Positions 22,613 through 35,100 of a stretch of 64,000 bases of DNA are shown here, piece after piece. The notes beneath the pieces were generated by a model, which had not been told where the DNA came from, searched no databases, and was given only the letters and a program-made list of their open reading frames with translations. This stretch comes from Saposhnikovia divaricata (Eukaryota; Streptophyta; Magnoliopsida; Apiales; Apiaceae): the NCBI GenBank assembly GCA_036435485.1, contig JAZHRN010000139.1:124001-188000 (forward strand), read 5' to 3'. Both the position numbers and the translations under genes were made by a program. Numbering within the stretch: position 1 is the stretch's first letter; the number at the start of each line of letters is the position of its first letter.

Positions 22613-23880
22613 TAAGAGCAAGTTCAATGTTAAAGCTAAAATAGCTATAGCTATCTATATATATTATAATGCCTGAAGATCGGAAAGTTAACAGAAGAGC
22701 CGAAGATACTTTTCTTGAATTTTTGTTTTTTTGATTTTTTTTATTAATTCTTTTCTTGCATTAAATATCTCTTAATGACATATTAATTAGTCATTAATCA
22801 TACCTCATAAATATGTATTAAATTTATTTCATTAAATTTATTTAAAAAATTTAAAACCTTATTTGAACATTATAATTATTATTTCAATATTAAATATTAA
22901 TTACATATATAATTAATTTTATTTTTAGGTAAAACAACTAATACAAATTGTTTACATTACATATTTTTATCCCCTACCGAATACCACTCCAATTTTTTCA
23001 GGCAATTGTAATACAGGCGATCCTTAACTTTTCAAGCAATTTTATTATTAGTGATTATGGAAATCGTAATAAATTATAGAAGTATATAAATCTTCCCTTA
23101 ATACCTGTAATAAAAATAATATAAATAGTTTTTTTTTATTTTTACACATAAATAAATTACACATGGGTTATGACCAAACCGATTAAATTGAAAAAACTCA
23201 ATTTTATTGGTAGAGTAAATCGATAAAAAAGTTATACATTCGTTGTTCAGTATATTTTGTTGAAATAAATTAATATTCTAATTAAATAAATTCTTACACT
23301 ACTACTGAACATGTATCTTATGAGAGTGGCGTCGGCTTTAAAAAGAGTTATTATTTATAGTAATTATAACTTTTGATCGTAAAGAGTACGTTTGTATTAT
23401 AATTGCTACTTTTTATGTTTACGATATTTTTGAGATTATGAAAATTTTATATATGTAAAGAGAGTATCTTCAAACTTATAATTAATGTAAATTGTTTTGA
23501 TTGAATTTTTTTAAAATATTCTTAAAAAATCAATTAATTTACAAAAATAATAGAAAGTAATCATCTATTTTCAATGAAAATTTATGAACCGCGCGAAGCG
23601 CGGATAAATTGCCTAGTTGCTATAATTTGAGATCAAAAAGTAATTTTTGGTCTTAAAATACAACTAGTACTCCAATGCATAGTTCTAAGATAGGGCCAAC
23701 TACATTAAAACTAGCATTTAAAATATATTTTAACATTTTTTGATAATGAACGGAATATATGGTTGGTTGGTGATGATTTGGCAAGGATGACTATAGCCAT
23801 TTTTAGTCCTAAATATAGGACCAACTATCCATTTATGCTATTATAGGAGTATAACTATGTATTGGAATGGTGATTTTGCA
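22613..23880. mobile_element. Degenerate MITE split by a Helitron
   Basis: The left part (GAGCAAGTTCAATG, then GCTAAAATAGCTATAGCTA) and right part (TGCTATAATTTGAGATC to ATTGGAATGGTGATTTTGC) look like two halves of one short element, joined at TAGCTA/TGCTATA once the Helitron is removed. The terminal repeat is weak, so this is inferred from the nesting. Confidence 0.4.
22654..23617 (+). mobile_element. Non-autonomous Helitron
   Basis: The 5' end is TCTATATATATTATAATGCC. The 3' end has a GC hairpin CCGCGC-GAA-GCGCGG (23589-23603), then nine bases, then CTAGT (23613-23617). It is inserted between A (22653) and T (23618), with no target duplication. All four are Helitron hallmarks. It is 964 bp, AT-rich, and has no helicase or captured exon visible. 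Confidence 0.9.
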
Positions 23881-24605
23881 AACTTAGTTCTATATTATAG
23901 CTATACGACTAAGTAAAGATGCCAGAAAATGTAGGTCAAAGATTCCAATTCGAAATTAAAACATGCAATCTTTAGTTCTTTAACATCAGAGTCACATAAT
24001 AAAAGATACACGCAGATCAACTGCAAATATTGAAATGTCTATAGCTTCTAAGCAATCACACTTAGAAAAATACAAACAAGATGGTTGTTAATCTTTCCAC
24101 CTTAAGTCGACACGCCACCTCAGACCTGCAACAGGAACGGAAAATTCAGGAAACTGGAAATACCTTAATTTACAACTATTAAAAGGAGCTGATTGTTATT
24201 GCATGTTCATTTGCATTTGCACTGTGATATCATAGTAACTAAAAATATTTTATGTGCAAAGAGAAAGCACAAACAAAATGGTGATTTCTTAATCAAACAA
24301 GTTACATGTTTTTAGCGTGATGGGACAACCCAAGTGGCAAGGGTTTATCCTCAGGTTCTGGATTCGATTTCGCTCACCCCAAGAATTATTAGAGAATGGA
24401 TACTACTCTATAAGCTTATTAGCTTACTCAAAAACAAAAAAAAAAGGTTCCATGTTTAGGTTTCGTGTAACTTTAGGAGAAAGTATTAAGATCCCCTTTG
24501 CTAAGCCTTAAAATGATTGCACTGTCAACCACAGACAAAGTATAGCGACAAGATTGCTGCATGATGGCAACTATCATACCTTTATTTGTTGCACGATGGA
24601 AAGGA

Positions 24606-27600
24606 TCAGAGAGCCTCCTCGGCTTCTTGTCCATAATCGTAAACTATCTCGATCTGCATGAGCAGCAAGGAATATTAGTTGTGCAAACAGCAGACCATGG
24701 AGCAAAGCATGACGCAGAGTGACTCGTAGCAGCATTTAATCCAATCATTTATTATTAGATTTACATGAATATTACAAGTCTTCTATATTCAATATTTTAA
24801 AAATAGCTAGGAGTTGCACATACATTAAAAATGGTGAAGCATGACAAGAATACAATTAAAGCATTCACTTTATATCGAAATACAAAGGAATTAGGTACGT
24901 GGTACTCAACATGCAAGAGAAGGGGTTGCAATTACAGTCATGGCATAGAGTGACAAAATCTAGTTTTCTCTTAGCAAACATGTAATCTAACCAAATAAAA
25001 TGTGTTTGCAAAATCAAAACATAATCAAACCTCTGGATATAACTAAAGCAATGAAATTTTACGTTGACTCTTTCCTAATACCATCTTGCCAAACAAAAAG
25101 AAGCAAGTATGCAATGATGTATTAGTCTGATGGAATTCATCACCCAAGTGATTCAAAAATAGTTTCCGACTAAAAGACTATACCTACATATATACATAAT
25201 ATCACACTTAAGTATTTTGGCTTTCGAAGTAACAATAGAAACAAGACATCCTCTTAAATTCTTGAAATAATACAGAATTAGATAAAGGTCCATACTATAT
25301 TACTATTTTCAACAGAGCAAGTACTTGTGACCAAAACATCATAGATTTAGGCCAATTCACCATCCCAAATATTTTGTCTCAAGTGTACTTCTAAATCTCC
25401 AACACTTCATTAAGATGAGTTGTATTAGTATAGTTTGTATATTACACACATTTGGGGAGGAGACCACAATATGTGATAGATGCCTTTAAAGTATAAGCAC
25501 ATCCAGAAACTTCATAACTATCTGGTGATGTGAAACTCTTCATTGGTGTATGTAGAACTATAAGATATTGTAAAGTGAACTCTCAACTGAAAATTCACAA
25601 AATTAACTTGTGACACGCCGTCATCTTGATTTATCTAATGAACATGCAGGCATGTAAAATGCAAGGCAAGATTGGTGTCAGACAATTGAACCGACATACA
25701 AAATAACAGAAAATATACAATACAATGATAATTCCATTTATTTTATTATAGAAGATTCAAGTCTTAACTACGTTCAACACATAAAAATTCTATAAAACAG
25801 ACATAGTGAAGGTTGTAATTACCCCAGAAGGCGGTGTTGGATTTCTTGTAAACTTTGAACCACCAGGAGCCCATGGAACTGTCCAAAAAAGGTCACTAGG
25901 TCAGTGAGCTTTGAAATACATTATGATTAACATCCTGACAAACAGACAATAAACCTCACAAACAAATTAACACACTTCATGCAAGGTGGGTCTAGATAAG
26001 CTTTTAATGTCTTCTGTATCAAATTGAAGAGATTATACGTCCCTAAATAAAATCATGAAAGAGGCCGAAGAGAGTTAACTAGCATGACAAAGTCAGAAGG
26101 TAGCATAACACTGTTCTAAAACACAAAATAATAGAAGTAAATGACCAACATAGATATCAATCAATCACCTAAAAAATATCACCCAATAATCTATTGTGAT
26201 TATGCTGTAGTTTAAATTGTAAATTCCCAAACAATAATTATTTTTTTGTTAAGGTAAAATAATGCTTCGATAAGCATATATCTTAGAGAATGTATGGTAT
26301 CAATTGTTTCACAATTTAATATGAATATTTTCTTTTATGAAATGCAGCAGGTATCTTGGCTGTATATTACTTTATGGTGTATATATACTGCCCCTATGCA
26401 ATTATTATCCTACTATCCCAGTTAAATAACAAACAAAAGTTCTAGTTAGCACATACCAATGTAAGGATCAGGGTGCCGCCACTTGTTATGTGCTGCTTCT
26501 CCATCAGCTATCAATCTATCAATCATATTGATATCTTCCTGAAACTCAATGTAAAGGTTTCAGAAACTTGTAAATATAACTTACATGAGACATAGTAAAA
26601 AAATTTCAGAGATAGAGAGAATGGCTAGATTCTGCCCTATGCAAGAAAAAAGGACCGCAAAACTATCATAATCAGCAACAGTGAAGCATGTTGTTTGAGT
26701 TGCTACTTGTTATTATAGGATAATTATCAATATGCGTTTCCAAGATCTTACGCATTTTCAAGTAGTTGTACAGATACGTTACTAAACACTTAACTTCTTA
26801 TCAGAGTTTTAGACAACAGAGTAAACAACACAACACTTACATCAATACAATTTCCCAATGTTTGAGGACTCGTTGATAGCCTAGTGGTCACCAAACACTT
26901 AACTTCTTATCAGAGTTTTAGACAACGGAGTAAACAACACAACACTTACATCAATACAATTTGCCAATGTTTGAGGAATCGTTGATAGCCTAGTGGTCAC
27001 TAAACACTTAACTTCTGATCAGAGTTTTAGACAACATAGTAAACAACACAACACTTTACATCAATACAATTTCCCAATGTTTGAGAACTCGTTGATAACC
27101 TAGCGGCAGCCCCCCCCCCCCCCCACTACAATCAAACATCGTAAAGTTCAAATCATCAGTCCCCACCCCATCCATGCCCTCAAAAAACCAACCTAACACG
27201 TTCTCCATCGTTTACGATCCAAACTAATCACTCAAATTTACAAATGCAAACATCGACAAAATAAACATAAAACAATTAAAAAACATTACTAGTTGCTCTA
27301 AAAAACAATTAAATTACAAATCATCACAAACGAAACAAGAGCTTATAAATACAAAATTATCAAATAAACGAAACTGCGAAAACGAATACTAAAAACAGAA
27401 AGGGGGAAGAACATACCACATCCTTGTTAGCATCGAACCGCTTTCGCAAATCATCAGCCTACAAAACAATAAAAAAAAACAAATAATCAATTGAAATGTA
27501 AAGATAAACAATTAATTAAGTAACTAAAAGAAATTAAAACCCTAGAGAAATGTAAGTATGTATGTAAGTATAGGTGTGTGTACATCTGGATAGAAGAGAT

Positions 27601-27709
27601 GGCGATGAACGGCCCAATTGAGAGTTTCTTTGAGAGCGCGTCGATAGAGAATGCGTACTCTCTCTTTTTGAGCTGCTCTTCGAGCTAAATATGCTGACAC
27701 TGCGCTCAT
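24606..27709 (-). CDS. NDUFB9: NADH dehydrogenase (complex I) B22/NDUFB9-like subunit
   Basis: This is an accessory LYR-motif subunit of mitochondrial complex I, on the matrix side of the membrane arm. Coding exons, in gene order, are 27709-27584, 27458-27417, 26538-26457, 25878-25823 and 24653-24606. They sum to 354 nt (117 aa), the size of the plant B22 protein (Arabidopsis At4g34700). The N-terminus reads MSAVSAYLARRAAQKERVRI followed by LYRRAL, with the diagnostic LYR at 21-23, then LNWAVHRHLFY. Downstream segments DLRKRFDANKDV, KWRHPDPYIVPWAPGGSKF and RNPTPPSGIEIVYDYGQE are characteristic. All introns are GT-AG. Introns are long (0.1-1.2 kb) and carry a 108-bp triplication and a C homopolymer. 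The 3' region below 24606 may hold untranslated sequence, but its end is not defined. Confidence 0.95.
26782..27105. repeat. Three tandem copies of a ~108-bp unit
   Basis: Copies start at 26782, 26890 and 26999, each running from ACTAAACACTTAACTTCT through CAATACAATTT..CCAATGTTTGAG to TTGATA.CCTAG. The last copy runs into a C15 homopolymer (27110-27124). It lies inside the second NDUFB9 intron. Confidence 0.93.
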
Positions 27710-27797
27710 TTTTCTCCTCTCCTTCCTTGTTTCAGATTTGCCTTTTCAACTCTGATTTCTAGTTTCTACCAGTGATTTTGGGGGTTCCAGATGTTCA

Positions 27798-27809
27798 AAC
27801 GACGTCGTT
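27798..27809. promoter_or_regulatory. Palindromic AACGACGTCGTT box
   Basis: This 12-bp perfect palindrome centres on GACGTC, a C-box-type bZIP site, about 90 bp upstream of the NDUFB9 start codon. The regulatory role is inferred from position. Confidence 0.4.
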
Positions 27810-27829
27810 GGGTAATTGTATTTGCTTGC

Positions 27830-28709
27830 TTCCCTGGATAAATTATTAGGCAAACAAATGAAAAAATATTACTTTTTTTTTTTTTACTGAATAAATAGGC
27901 TTATACTTCTAACATCTTAGAATTAGGTATTTGTTCTTAATAAATAAATATTTTTAAAAAATAAAATAAATATTAATATTATAATCTAAAATGATAAAAT
28001 AAACGATTTTAAGATGTAGGAGTACAATAACATCTAAATACAAGAAATATAGAAGATTAAAAATAAAAAATAAATATCTACGTTATTAGTTCTGAAATGT
28101 ACTAGATAAAATTAGAATGATCAAGATATGAACTCTAAGAATTAAAATAATTCAATTTAAAATATAAATCTAATTTTAGATTCAATACAATAATAGTGTA
28201 TTTATTACAAACGTAATACTTCTTTCAAGTTATAATATAAAATATACGAAAGGATTTTGGATAATATATGTTTTGAAAATTATAGTTTATTTGTATAATT
28301 ATAATTATATTAATATTAATATATAATAAAAAATATAATTATTTAATTATATTTATTCGGGTCGGATTCTTAACAGATCGAATCATGTAAAATCCATATC
28401 CGTATTAAATGGATTGGATTTTTATCGAACTCGATCTATTTTATATAAATCCATATCCTATTATAAGATCTCGAATCAGATCGGATCGAATTGGAGCTTC
28501 GATTTATTGACAGACCTAGGTGCATGTAAATTTTTTGACAAAAGACGCATCCTAAAATATGACAAAATATGACTAAATAGATAATAATAATCATAGGACA
28601 AAAGAGGTATCCCAGATATTTGACTAAATTTTCTTCAAAAAGGGTCAAATTTTTAGATCTTCCATCAATTTAGTTTTTTTTTGGGTTAAGCGATTGATAC
28701 AATAATAAT
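27830..28709. other. AT-rich intergenic DNA
   Basis: No gene was seen. A GATCGGATCGAATTGG-type run near 28360-28500 (GTCGGATTC, GGATTGGATTTTTATCGAACTCG, CAGATCGGATCG) resembles degenerate subterminal repeats of a transposon, but ends could not be found. Confidence 0.5.
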
Positions 28710-29894
28710 TAGGGTAGATAATGGGCCGGTTCGGTCCGGTTTTAGGGTAAAACCGGAACCGGAACCATACATCTCCGGTTTCTAAAATCGAAAACCGCAA
28801 CCACCGGTTCGGGTTCGGTTTCGGTTTCGGTTTCAAAAACCCCGGTTCGGTTTGTAACGGTTCGGTTTCGGTTTTAAAACCGGATGAAAATATGTAAATA
28901 TGCGCCACATGTTTTAGTTACTGGTGAAACCAGTGCTCACAGGTTGAAGGCAACTTCTGTTTACTAGCTTTTTATGTATATTCAAAGTGCTCTACTATCC
29001 GCCGAGTCAGTAAAATGTTCCTTTAGGATTGCACATTGTTCTCTGAAATCTGAAGAGGGACATATTGGTGACATAGACTTCCTAATTCAGAGTATTGGAA
29101 GGGATATTCCAGTTATACAACCTGATAGCACAGGATGCACATCTAGTAACAGGAACATGTTGCATTACAAGAGCAGAAGGAAATCTTTATACTTCTTACT
29201 ATTCAGATATCAAACTTATTGCAGTCAGAGGTTGAAGTATTTTTGAGTGATAAAGGTAAATTAAACAAACATACTTGGAAAAAAAAATGTGATGCAAAAC
29301 TACTACTGCTGGTATTCTGGTACTATTTGTTGTTGTACTAACTTCTTATATCTTGTTGTAGATTCCCAGAACACTATAAGCCGTGACAAGATTGGCAAGT
29401 TCTCAGTTGTTCCATGCAAATCTACTTCTAATTTATATGTCAACCCTGCCACGATCTATTTCACTTTTATATGCCAGAAATCTGATGTTAATAGTCTGGA
29501 CATTGAATTCCATGCTCAAGCTTTCAGTGCAGGCTGTAGAACATGTCGCACAGACAATAAATTCACATCCATAGTCAGATGTATAAGCCAGTGAGTCTAG
29601 TTTATATCTTCCTAACAAATTGAAACTTAATTATAATTCAAGATATATTATATTTATTAATTTAATAATACATAACATAAATTTATATAAATTTTATATT
29701 TATTTTAATAATCGGTTCGGTTCGGTTTTATCCGGTTCGGTTTTAACCTATAACCGGAATCGGAACCGAAAGTCTCGGTTTTTAAAAATAAAAAACCACA
29801 ACCGCCGGTTCGGTTACGGTTTCGGTTTTTTCGGTTCGGTTTTGGTCGGTTTCGGTTCGGTTTCGATTTTAATTCGGTTTTTTGCTCACCCCTA
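28710..29894. mobile_element. hAT-type element with AACCG-rich ends
   Basis: Exact 8-bp target duplications ATAATAAT flank the element (28702-28709, 29895-29902). The left end is TAGGGTAGATAATGGGCC and the right end is GCTCACCCCTA. Subterminal blocks (about 28722-28885 and 29712-29882) are dense in CGGTTCGG/CCGGTTT words. The unique interior (about 28920-29600) has a possible intron (GTAAATTAAAC at 29254 to TTGTAG before 29362) and could be captured host sequence, but no protein family was recognised. Confidence 0.85.
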
Positions 29895-30185
29895 ATAATA
29901 ATACAGACAGATAGCATATGTAGCTATCTCAAAAGGAAAAGCAACAGCCACAAACCCTAACAAGGGTGAAGAGAGCAACACCTACTACAGAACTAGCCTA
30001 TAGGTTTTATTAGGAGCTATTAGTATCGAAAACCGAACATACTACTACGACTTAAATAACCAGTACTTAAACCAAAGATCAAAGAATGTTGCTGCAGCTT
30101 CCACACAACTTAGACAATGCCACCTAGCACCCTCCGAAGAGGTTCATGGTGATTGAGTTGTTGGCTCAGAACTGATCTAAACATG

Positions 30186-31596
30186 CTATAACCAGCTCGA
30201 AATGATTCTTTGTCTACTAGCCCCTTGTTTTGCTAGGAAATCAGCTGCTGAATTAAATACTCTCTCTGTATGCACTAGATTAATACTTTGAAATAAATTG
30301 TTAACTTGTGAGGAAGTTGCTGCCTCAGTAACTCCACTTCGATAACGATACATGTTATTGACCAAGGATTTAGAATCTGTGAGGATAACAATCTGAGCCT
30401 CTCTGAAATCACTGCGAGCAATTTGGTCCATTAAATATATTAGTGCTTCAAGTTCAGTATCATATGGAGTAGACTGAGTTGATGGGCCTGAAAAAATGAA
30501 AACCAATGAGTTGGATTTTGATAATAAGAAGCCTCCTATTCCAGCTTTGACCTGTCCTACAACATCTTTCTTCCAAGCACCATCAATAAAACCCACCAAA
30601 TTTGAAGCAGATAACCAGTAATCAATAATCTTCCTCTTGGTTAACAATATATTCCTAGATAAAACACTGGTAGGGTCCATCATCCAAATATTTTCCTGCC
30701 CCTAAAAGACCATGTCGTAGGTGAAACCCCAACAAAAAGATCTTTGTTTTATCAAGAACTCTTAACTGAGAAGCAGTGATTCTGATGTTTTTATACATAA
30801 GCTCATTCCGAGCAAGCCAAACCGACCACAACATAGATGTTAAGCAGATGCCACCTTGTAGTTTAAGACCTTTTGGAGACGTTAACTTGATCAGTGGTTC
30901 AAGATTGAATGTATTAATATTCAATATGTCTATTGCCAGCCATGTGGATAAGATACTCCAAGCAGTCTTTGCCAATGAACAGTCCCAAAAAATATGACTG
31001 ATGTCCTCTGAGAACAAGTTGCACCATTTGCCTTGGTCGTTTTGAACAATCCCCCTCCTATATAGGAACGCTAGTGAAGGTAAACATTTATGAGCTAGTT
31101 GCCACAAAAATAGTTTCACTCTTGGAGGGATTTTCTGCTTCCAAATTAACTTCCATGGACCAGTGATTCCTTCTCTCCTTATTAAACTTCTATAACAATT
31201 AGAAGTTGAGTAATTACCTTTAAAGCACCCCCAGGAGAGAAGATCCTTACCTGGCGAGAGAATAATAGACCCTAAAATGGAACCCAGCAAACCAGCATCT
31301 TCCCTTTCATGAGATAATAGAGGCCTGTTCCATAATAATTGGTCATTCCCTCTAGCCAAGATCCATTTTGATTTCATCCAGCTCACCGAGCAATATTTTG
31401 ACTTGGCAATGGAATATAGGTTTGGAAAGCGATTTGAGAGAATACCCAGCTCGTGCCAATCATCATGCCAGAAATCAACTTGGTTGCCATCTTTAAGCGT
31501 CCAAGCAAAATTATTGGAGATGACATTATGACATATCGGTTCATTTGCGAAATCTATGATGTCTTTTAAGACGGGAGAAGTTTCTAAGCTTATCAT
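30186..31596 (-). pseudogene. LINE-type ORF2 C-terminal fragment (zf-RVT and RNase H), frameshifted
   Basis: The upstream part (31596-30655, 313 aa) contains a zf-RVT-like region: WKLIWKQKIPPRVKLFLWQL, then a Cys/His segment (CNLFSEDISHIFWDC) and W-rich context typical of plant non-LTR retrotransposon ORF2 ends. The downstream part (30683-30186) is an RNase H domain with FIDGAW, YDTELEALIYL and ILTDSKSLV supplying D-E-D, ending AADFLAKQGA. The two lie in different frames, with the break near 30690-30720, and no reverse transcriptase is upstream. It is therefore a 5'-truncated, frameshifted remnant. Stand-alone RNase H-like genes exist in plants, so a domesticated copy is possible but less likely. 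Confidence 0.8.
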
Positions 31597-32120
31597 TCTG
31601 ATTATTAAGAATCGAAAATATTACTCACATCTCTATGCATCTAACATAATATTACTCACATCTCTCGATAATATGTACCTCCGAGTAGTTCTATGCATCT
31701 ACCACAATAGTAGCCCCGTCTTTCGGTCTGGTTTCACAACTTAACAAATAGTCAATTGTTCATGTGAATAGGGCAAAATCTGTGTACTTGTGTGTATTAT
31801 TTTAAGATACTTTTTCGTCTTGTTATGATAACACTTGTGCGCTGTCTTAGTTTAACACTGGCTCTAAACTATATACAAAAATCAACAACCAATATTTCTT
31901 CCGATTAATGCTAGTATTTCAGTTTGATAATCGTTTACCAGAGACAGTAGAGTATAATTTGTTCACACCTTCATACACATTAAAAGAAAGTTAGATATTC
32001 AACATTGTTCTAAACTACCAGACCAATCAAACATTTTACACTTCTATCATCAATATTACCAATGGCTACTAATCATCCAGATTCACCGATCACTATCACT
32101 GCCTTGCATATATGTGAAGC
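31597..32120. other. Intergenic, kinesin 3' region
   Basis: A short direct repeat (ATATTACTCACATCTCT) occurs near 31619 and 31652. The rest is probably kinesin 3' UTR and spacer. No gene was seen. Confidence 0.5.
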
Positions 32121-35100
32121 TCAGTAAAGAGGTGCCGTGCTCTGTTTCCATCCAAAAGATGATCTCCTAATCATACGTGGTGGAGCAAAGCTAAGACCAA
32201 ATATTTCTTTTGGCGCCTGTCCTTGCTCTGAGAACCTAACAAGCCTTGCAACGATGGCAGCACTATCCATAATGTGGTTCATATCCTTTGTGTCACTCCA
32301 CAGACGTTGGATCAGCTGCATCCTCCTCCTTTTTGAATCCAAACTGATATCCCACTTCTCATAGATCCTGCTTCGTTCTTTTTCTGAGAACCTTTTGTAC
32401 ATTAATCTGCTCAGCATCTCTCGTTCACGACGGAGAGCTTTCAAGCTGATAAACCAAAAAAAATCTTAGTAGACTTGTAGATAAATTTCTGTATACTATG
32501 TAATCAGGAATGCAACTTAAACAAAAAGCATCAGACAAGGCAAGTAGACAAAACGACATGGTCTGTAAAAAATAACAAGAACAAACGCAAATTGCATTCT
32601 TTCGCAAGATATATCCTGCTTGTTGAGATTATAAAAATTATATTTTGCACATAAAGATCTTAATTTTGCTGTTTATATGCCTCTAGAGTACAGGCCAGGT
32701 CTTCAACTTGGTACCCAGGCAAAAGTTGAAAAACACTGGTTTGCGAACACGCGCATGAGGAAATGTTACAAGATGTGTAGTCCAATACAAAATAGAAAAA
32801 CTCGGCAAAGAAATGGAGTCAGTAAGAAACAGAGTCCTTTAATATACATCTATACCTAACACACACACATAAAATACAGAGACAAAGGGGAAGGAAAGGA
32901 CCTTGAAGACAATGTAAGAGTCCGACCATCTTCCACAGCTGGACCTCCCCTTGAAAAAGTTTCTTTGAGGAAGGAAAGTCTTCGAAGCTCTACTTCCATG
33001 TAAATGGAATCCATGGGATCACCTTTGAAGAGCAGAACAAAGTAGGTCCTATGAATCAGTGAAACATTGCATGTTTGCCAAAGTTCAAGTATAGACCTCT
33101 TCTGCCTCTCAAATTCCAAAGGCCAGTCTGTAAGAGTTCCCATTACATCCTGCATTGGGTCCAAACCGATATCTTTGACATTCTTCGCAAACATTTCAAC
33201 CTTCAAATCTGTCTCCCCAACCTATATGCAAACAAGAGATCATGTCATTACACCAAATTCACAGAGGCTGCAAGAACTTGCAACGTTCAATGTTAAGAAC
33301 TCTGTGGTAAGTAAACATATACATGAAGCGGGAAAGCATATTTCAGTAAAATAACGCGAAAAATGTCATTGCGCCATAAGAGTCTGCAGCTGATAAAGAA
33401 TACCCTCCAAAAAAAAAATCACAATCATAAGGCCTTAGTAACATGATTCAACGCATAACTTAGTAATTTTAAAAAGAAACTTAGGTTTCCATGCAGACAT
33501 CCATCAAACTGATCAGTAAAAATAGAAAGTATTATCCCTGCCTTAACACTGGTAGGTTGTAGACTCACTACGAGCAATTCAATTTCTGCACTGGACCATG
33601 TCCAGTATATATATATATATATATATTAAACCAGGAACAAACCAGATAATGATGCAGAAGCCGTAGAAGGAAAAGTACTAGCCTGATTATCGTCAGATTT
33701 CTTCTCATACTGAAGCTTAGCCATTTCATTCATTCCAGCAACGAATGTGTCAATGCTAGGAATATCTTCATCTAATAAGACACTTCCCATAGAGGATTGG
33801 GAATCATTTCTTGAAAGCCTTGCAGTGTTGTCATTATAATTTAGTGGAGGAATCCTCCTTTGGGAGTGTGCTGGTCTTCCAGGAAATAACTTAGTTGATT
33901 GATTAGGTGGAGTTTTCTCATTTGGTTGTAACATCTCATAATAGCCAGGTGAAGATGAGCCAATCATGAGACTAGGTCTACAACTAGAGGTCCTAGCTAA
34001 CTTTGGGCTTCCAGAATTTGACATATCTGTTGTGAGGGACCATGGTGATGGTTCAGCAGGGCGAGTGCCAAACAAAGTATCAACGGTCTTTTGCACATCT
34101 TGATATTTCTGCTCCAGTGCATTGTAATTATAGGAGTTTTGGGGGCGACTTACTTCTCTAGGTGATGTTGGGATGATTTCCTCGTCTTCTAAGTCTCGAA
34201 CACCAGATACTGCTAATGCTGGCACTCGCCCATCGTCCTGACCCACTGACAGGGGAAGAGGCTCAGCAGTTCCATCCTTGCTGGACTCATCCATTTCAAT
34301 ACAGAGAACATCCTTGCAGATGGCATCAGGATCGTGATTAGTTTGCAGCGGCAACTCTTCCAGGCCCTGAGACTGACCAGATCTAACAGACTTCCTTCTA
34401 TTTGAAACTGATAGAGAGGTGCCACCGGATAAGTCTTCTTCATCATCTGAAAGCTGGTTATCAGCCCTGTTACTCCTGTTGCCTTGGTGAGAAGACCGGC
34501 TATTCTGAATCTCTCGTAATGCGTCCTCAAGCTTGGCTTGAGCAATATCGCGTTGCTTACTAATCTCTTTGACCTCTCTTTCTAACTGTGAAACAAAACA
34601 TAACAAAAAAAACCTTCTCAGTGGCAGACTGTAGAACAAATATGCTACTTAATGAAGCAACTTCTACAAACTGTAAATTAGACACTGAAATGATGGGTTA
34701 ATTAACATTGTAATATAAAGAAACATTTCACTTCTAACACTTAATCAGCATCATCCCCATATTTTGCTCGCAAATTAAGACATTTATAGATGGATGGGAA
34801 TTGAAGGAGTGACCTTGAAAGAAAGAATTACCTTCTCAATCTGAAGATCTTTCTTTCTCAGCAATGCTGTATGATCAGAAGTAGAAGTGGGGGCAGGAGT
34901 TCTTAACTCGCTTTCTAATCGAGCCAATTCCTTCTGCAACTGTTTAACTAAGGCTTTATCTGACATTACAACATTGACCTGAGCATTTGTAGTTACTTCT
35001 TTTGCACAACTGGCAAACAGGAGAGTATTCCTGGATTGCTCAACATGGCTTAGAGAAGGGCTCAAGGTGCATATAATGGCAGTTCTCGCATTGCCACCCA

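Noticed and set aside
26782..27105. Tandem repeats as a CRISPR-like array
   Set aside because: The copies are contiguous 108-bp duplications in a plant intron, without spacers.
28645..29917. Pro/Asn/Arg-rich frames such as PNPNRW and NRNRKSRF
   Set aside because: They are translations of the AACCG-type subterminal arrays of an hAT element. The same applies near 42115-42376 and 52104-52334.
30186..31596. Functional host RNase H gene
   Set aside because: The zf-RVT and RNase H parts are in different frames and no upstream coding region exists, so a broken LINE fragment is more likely.
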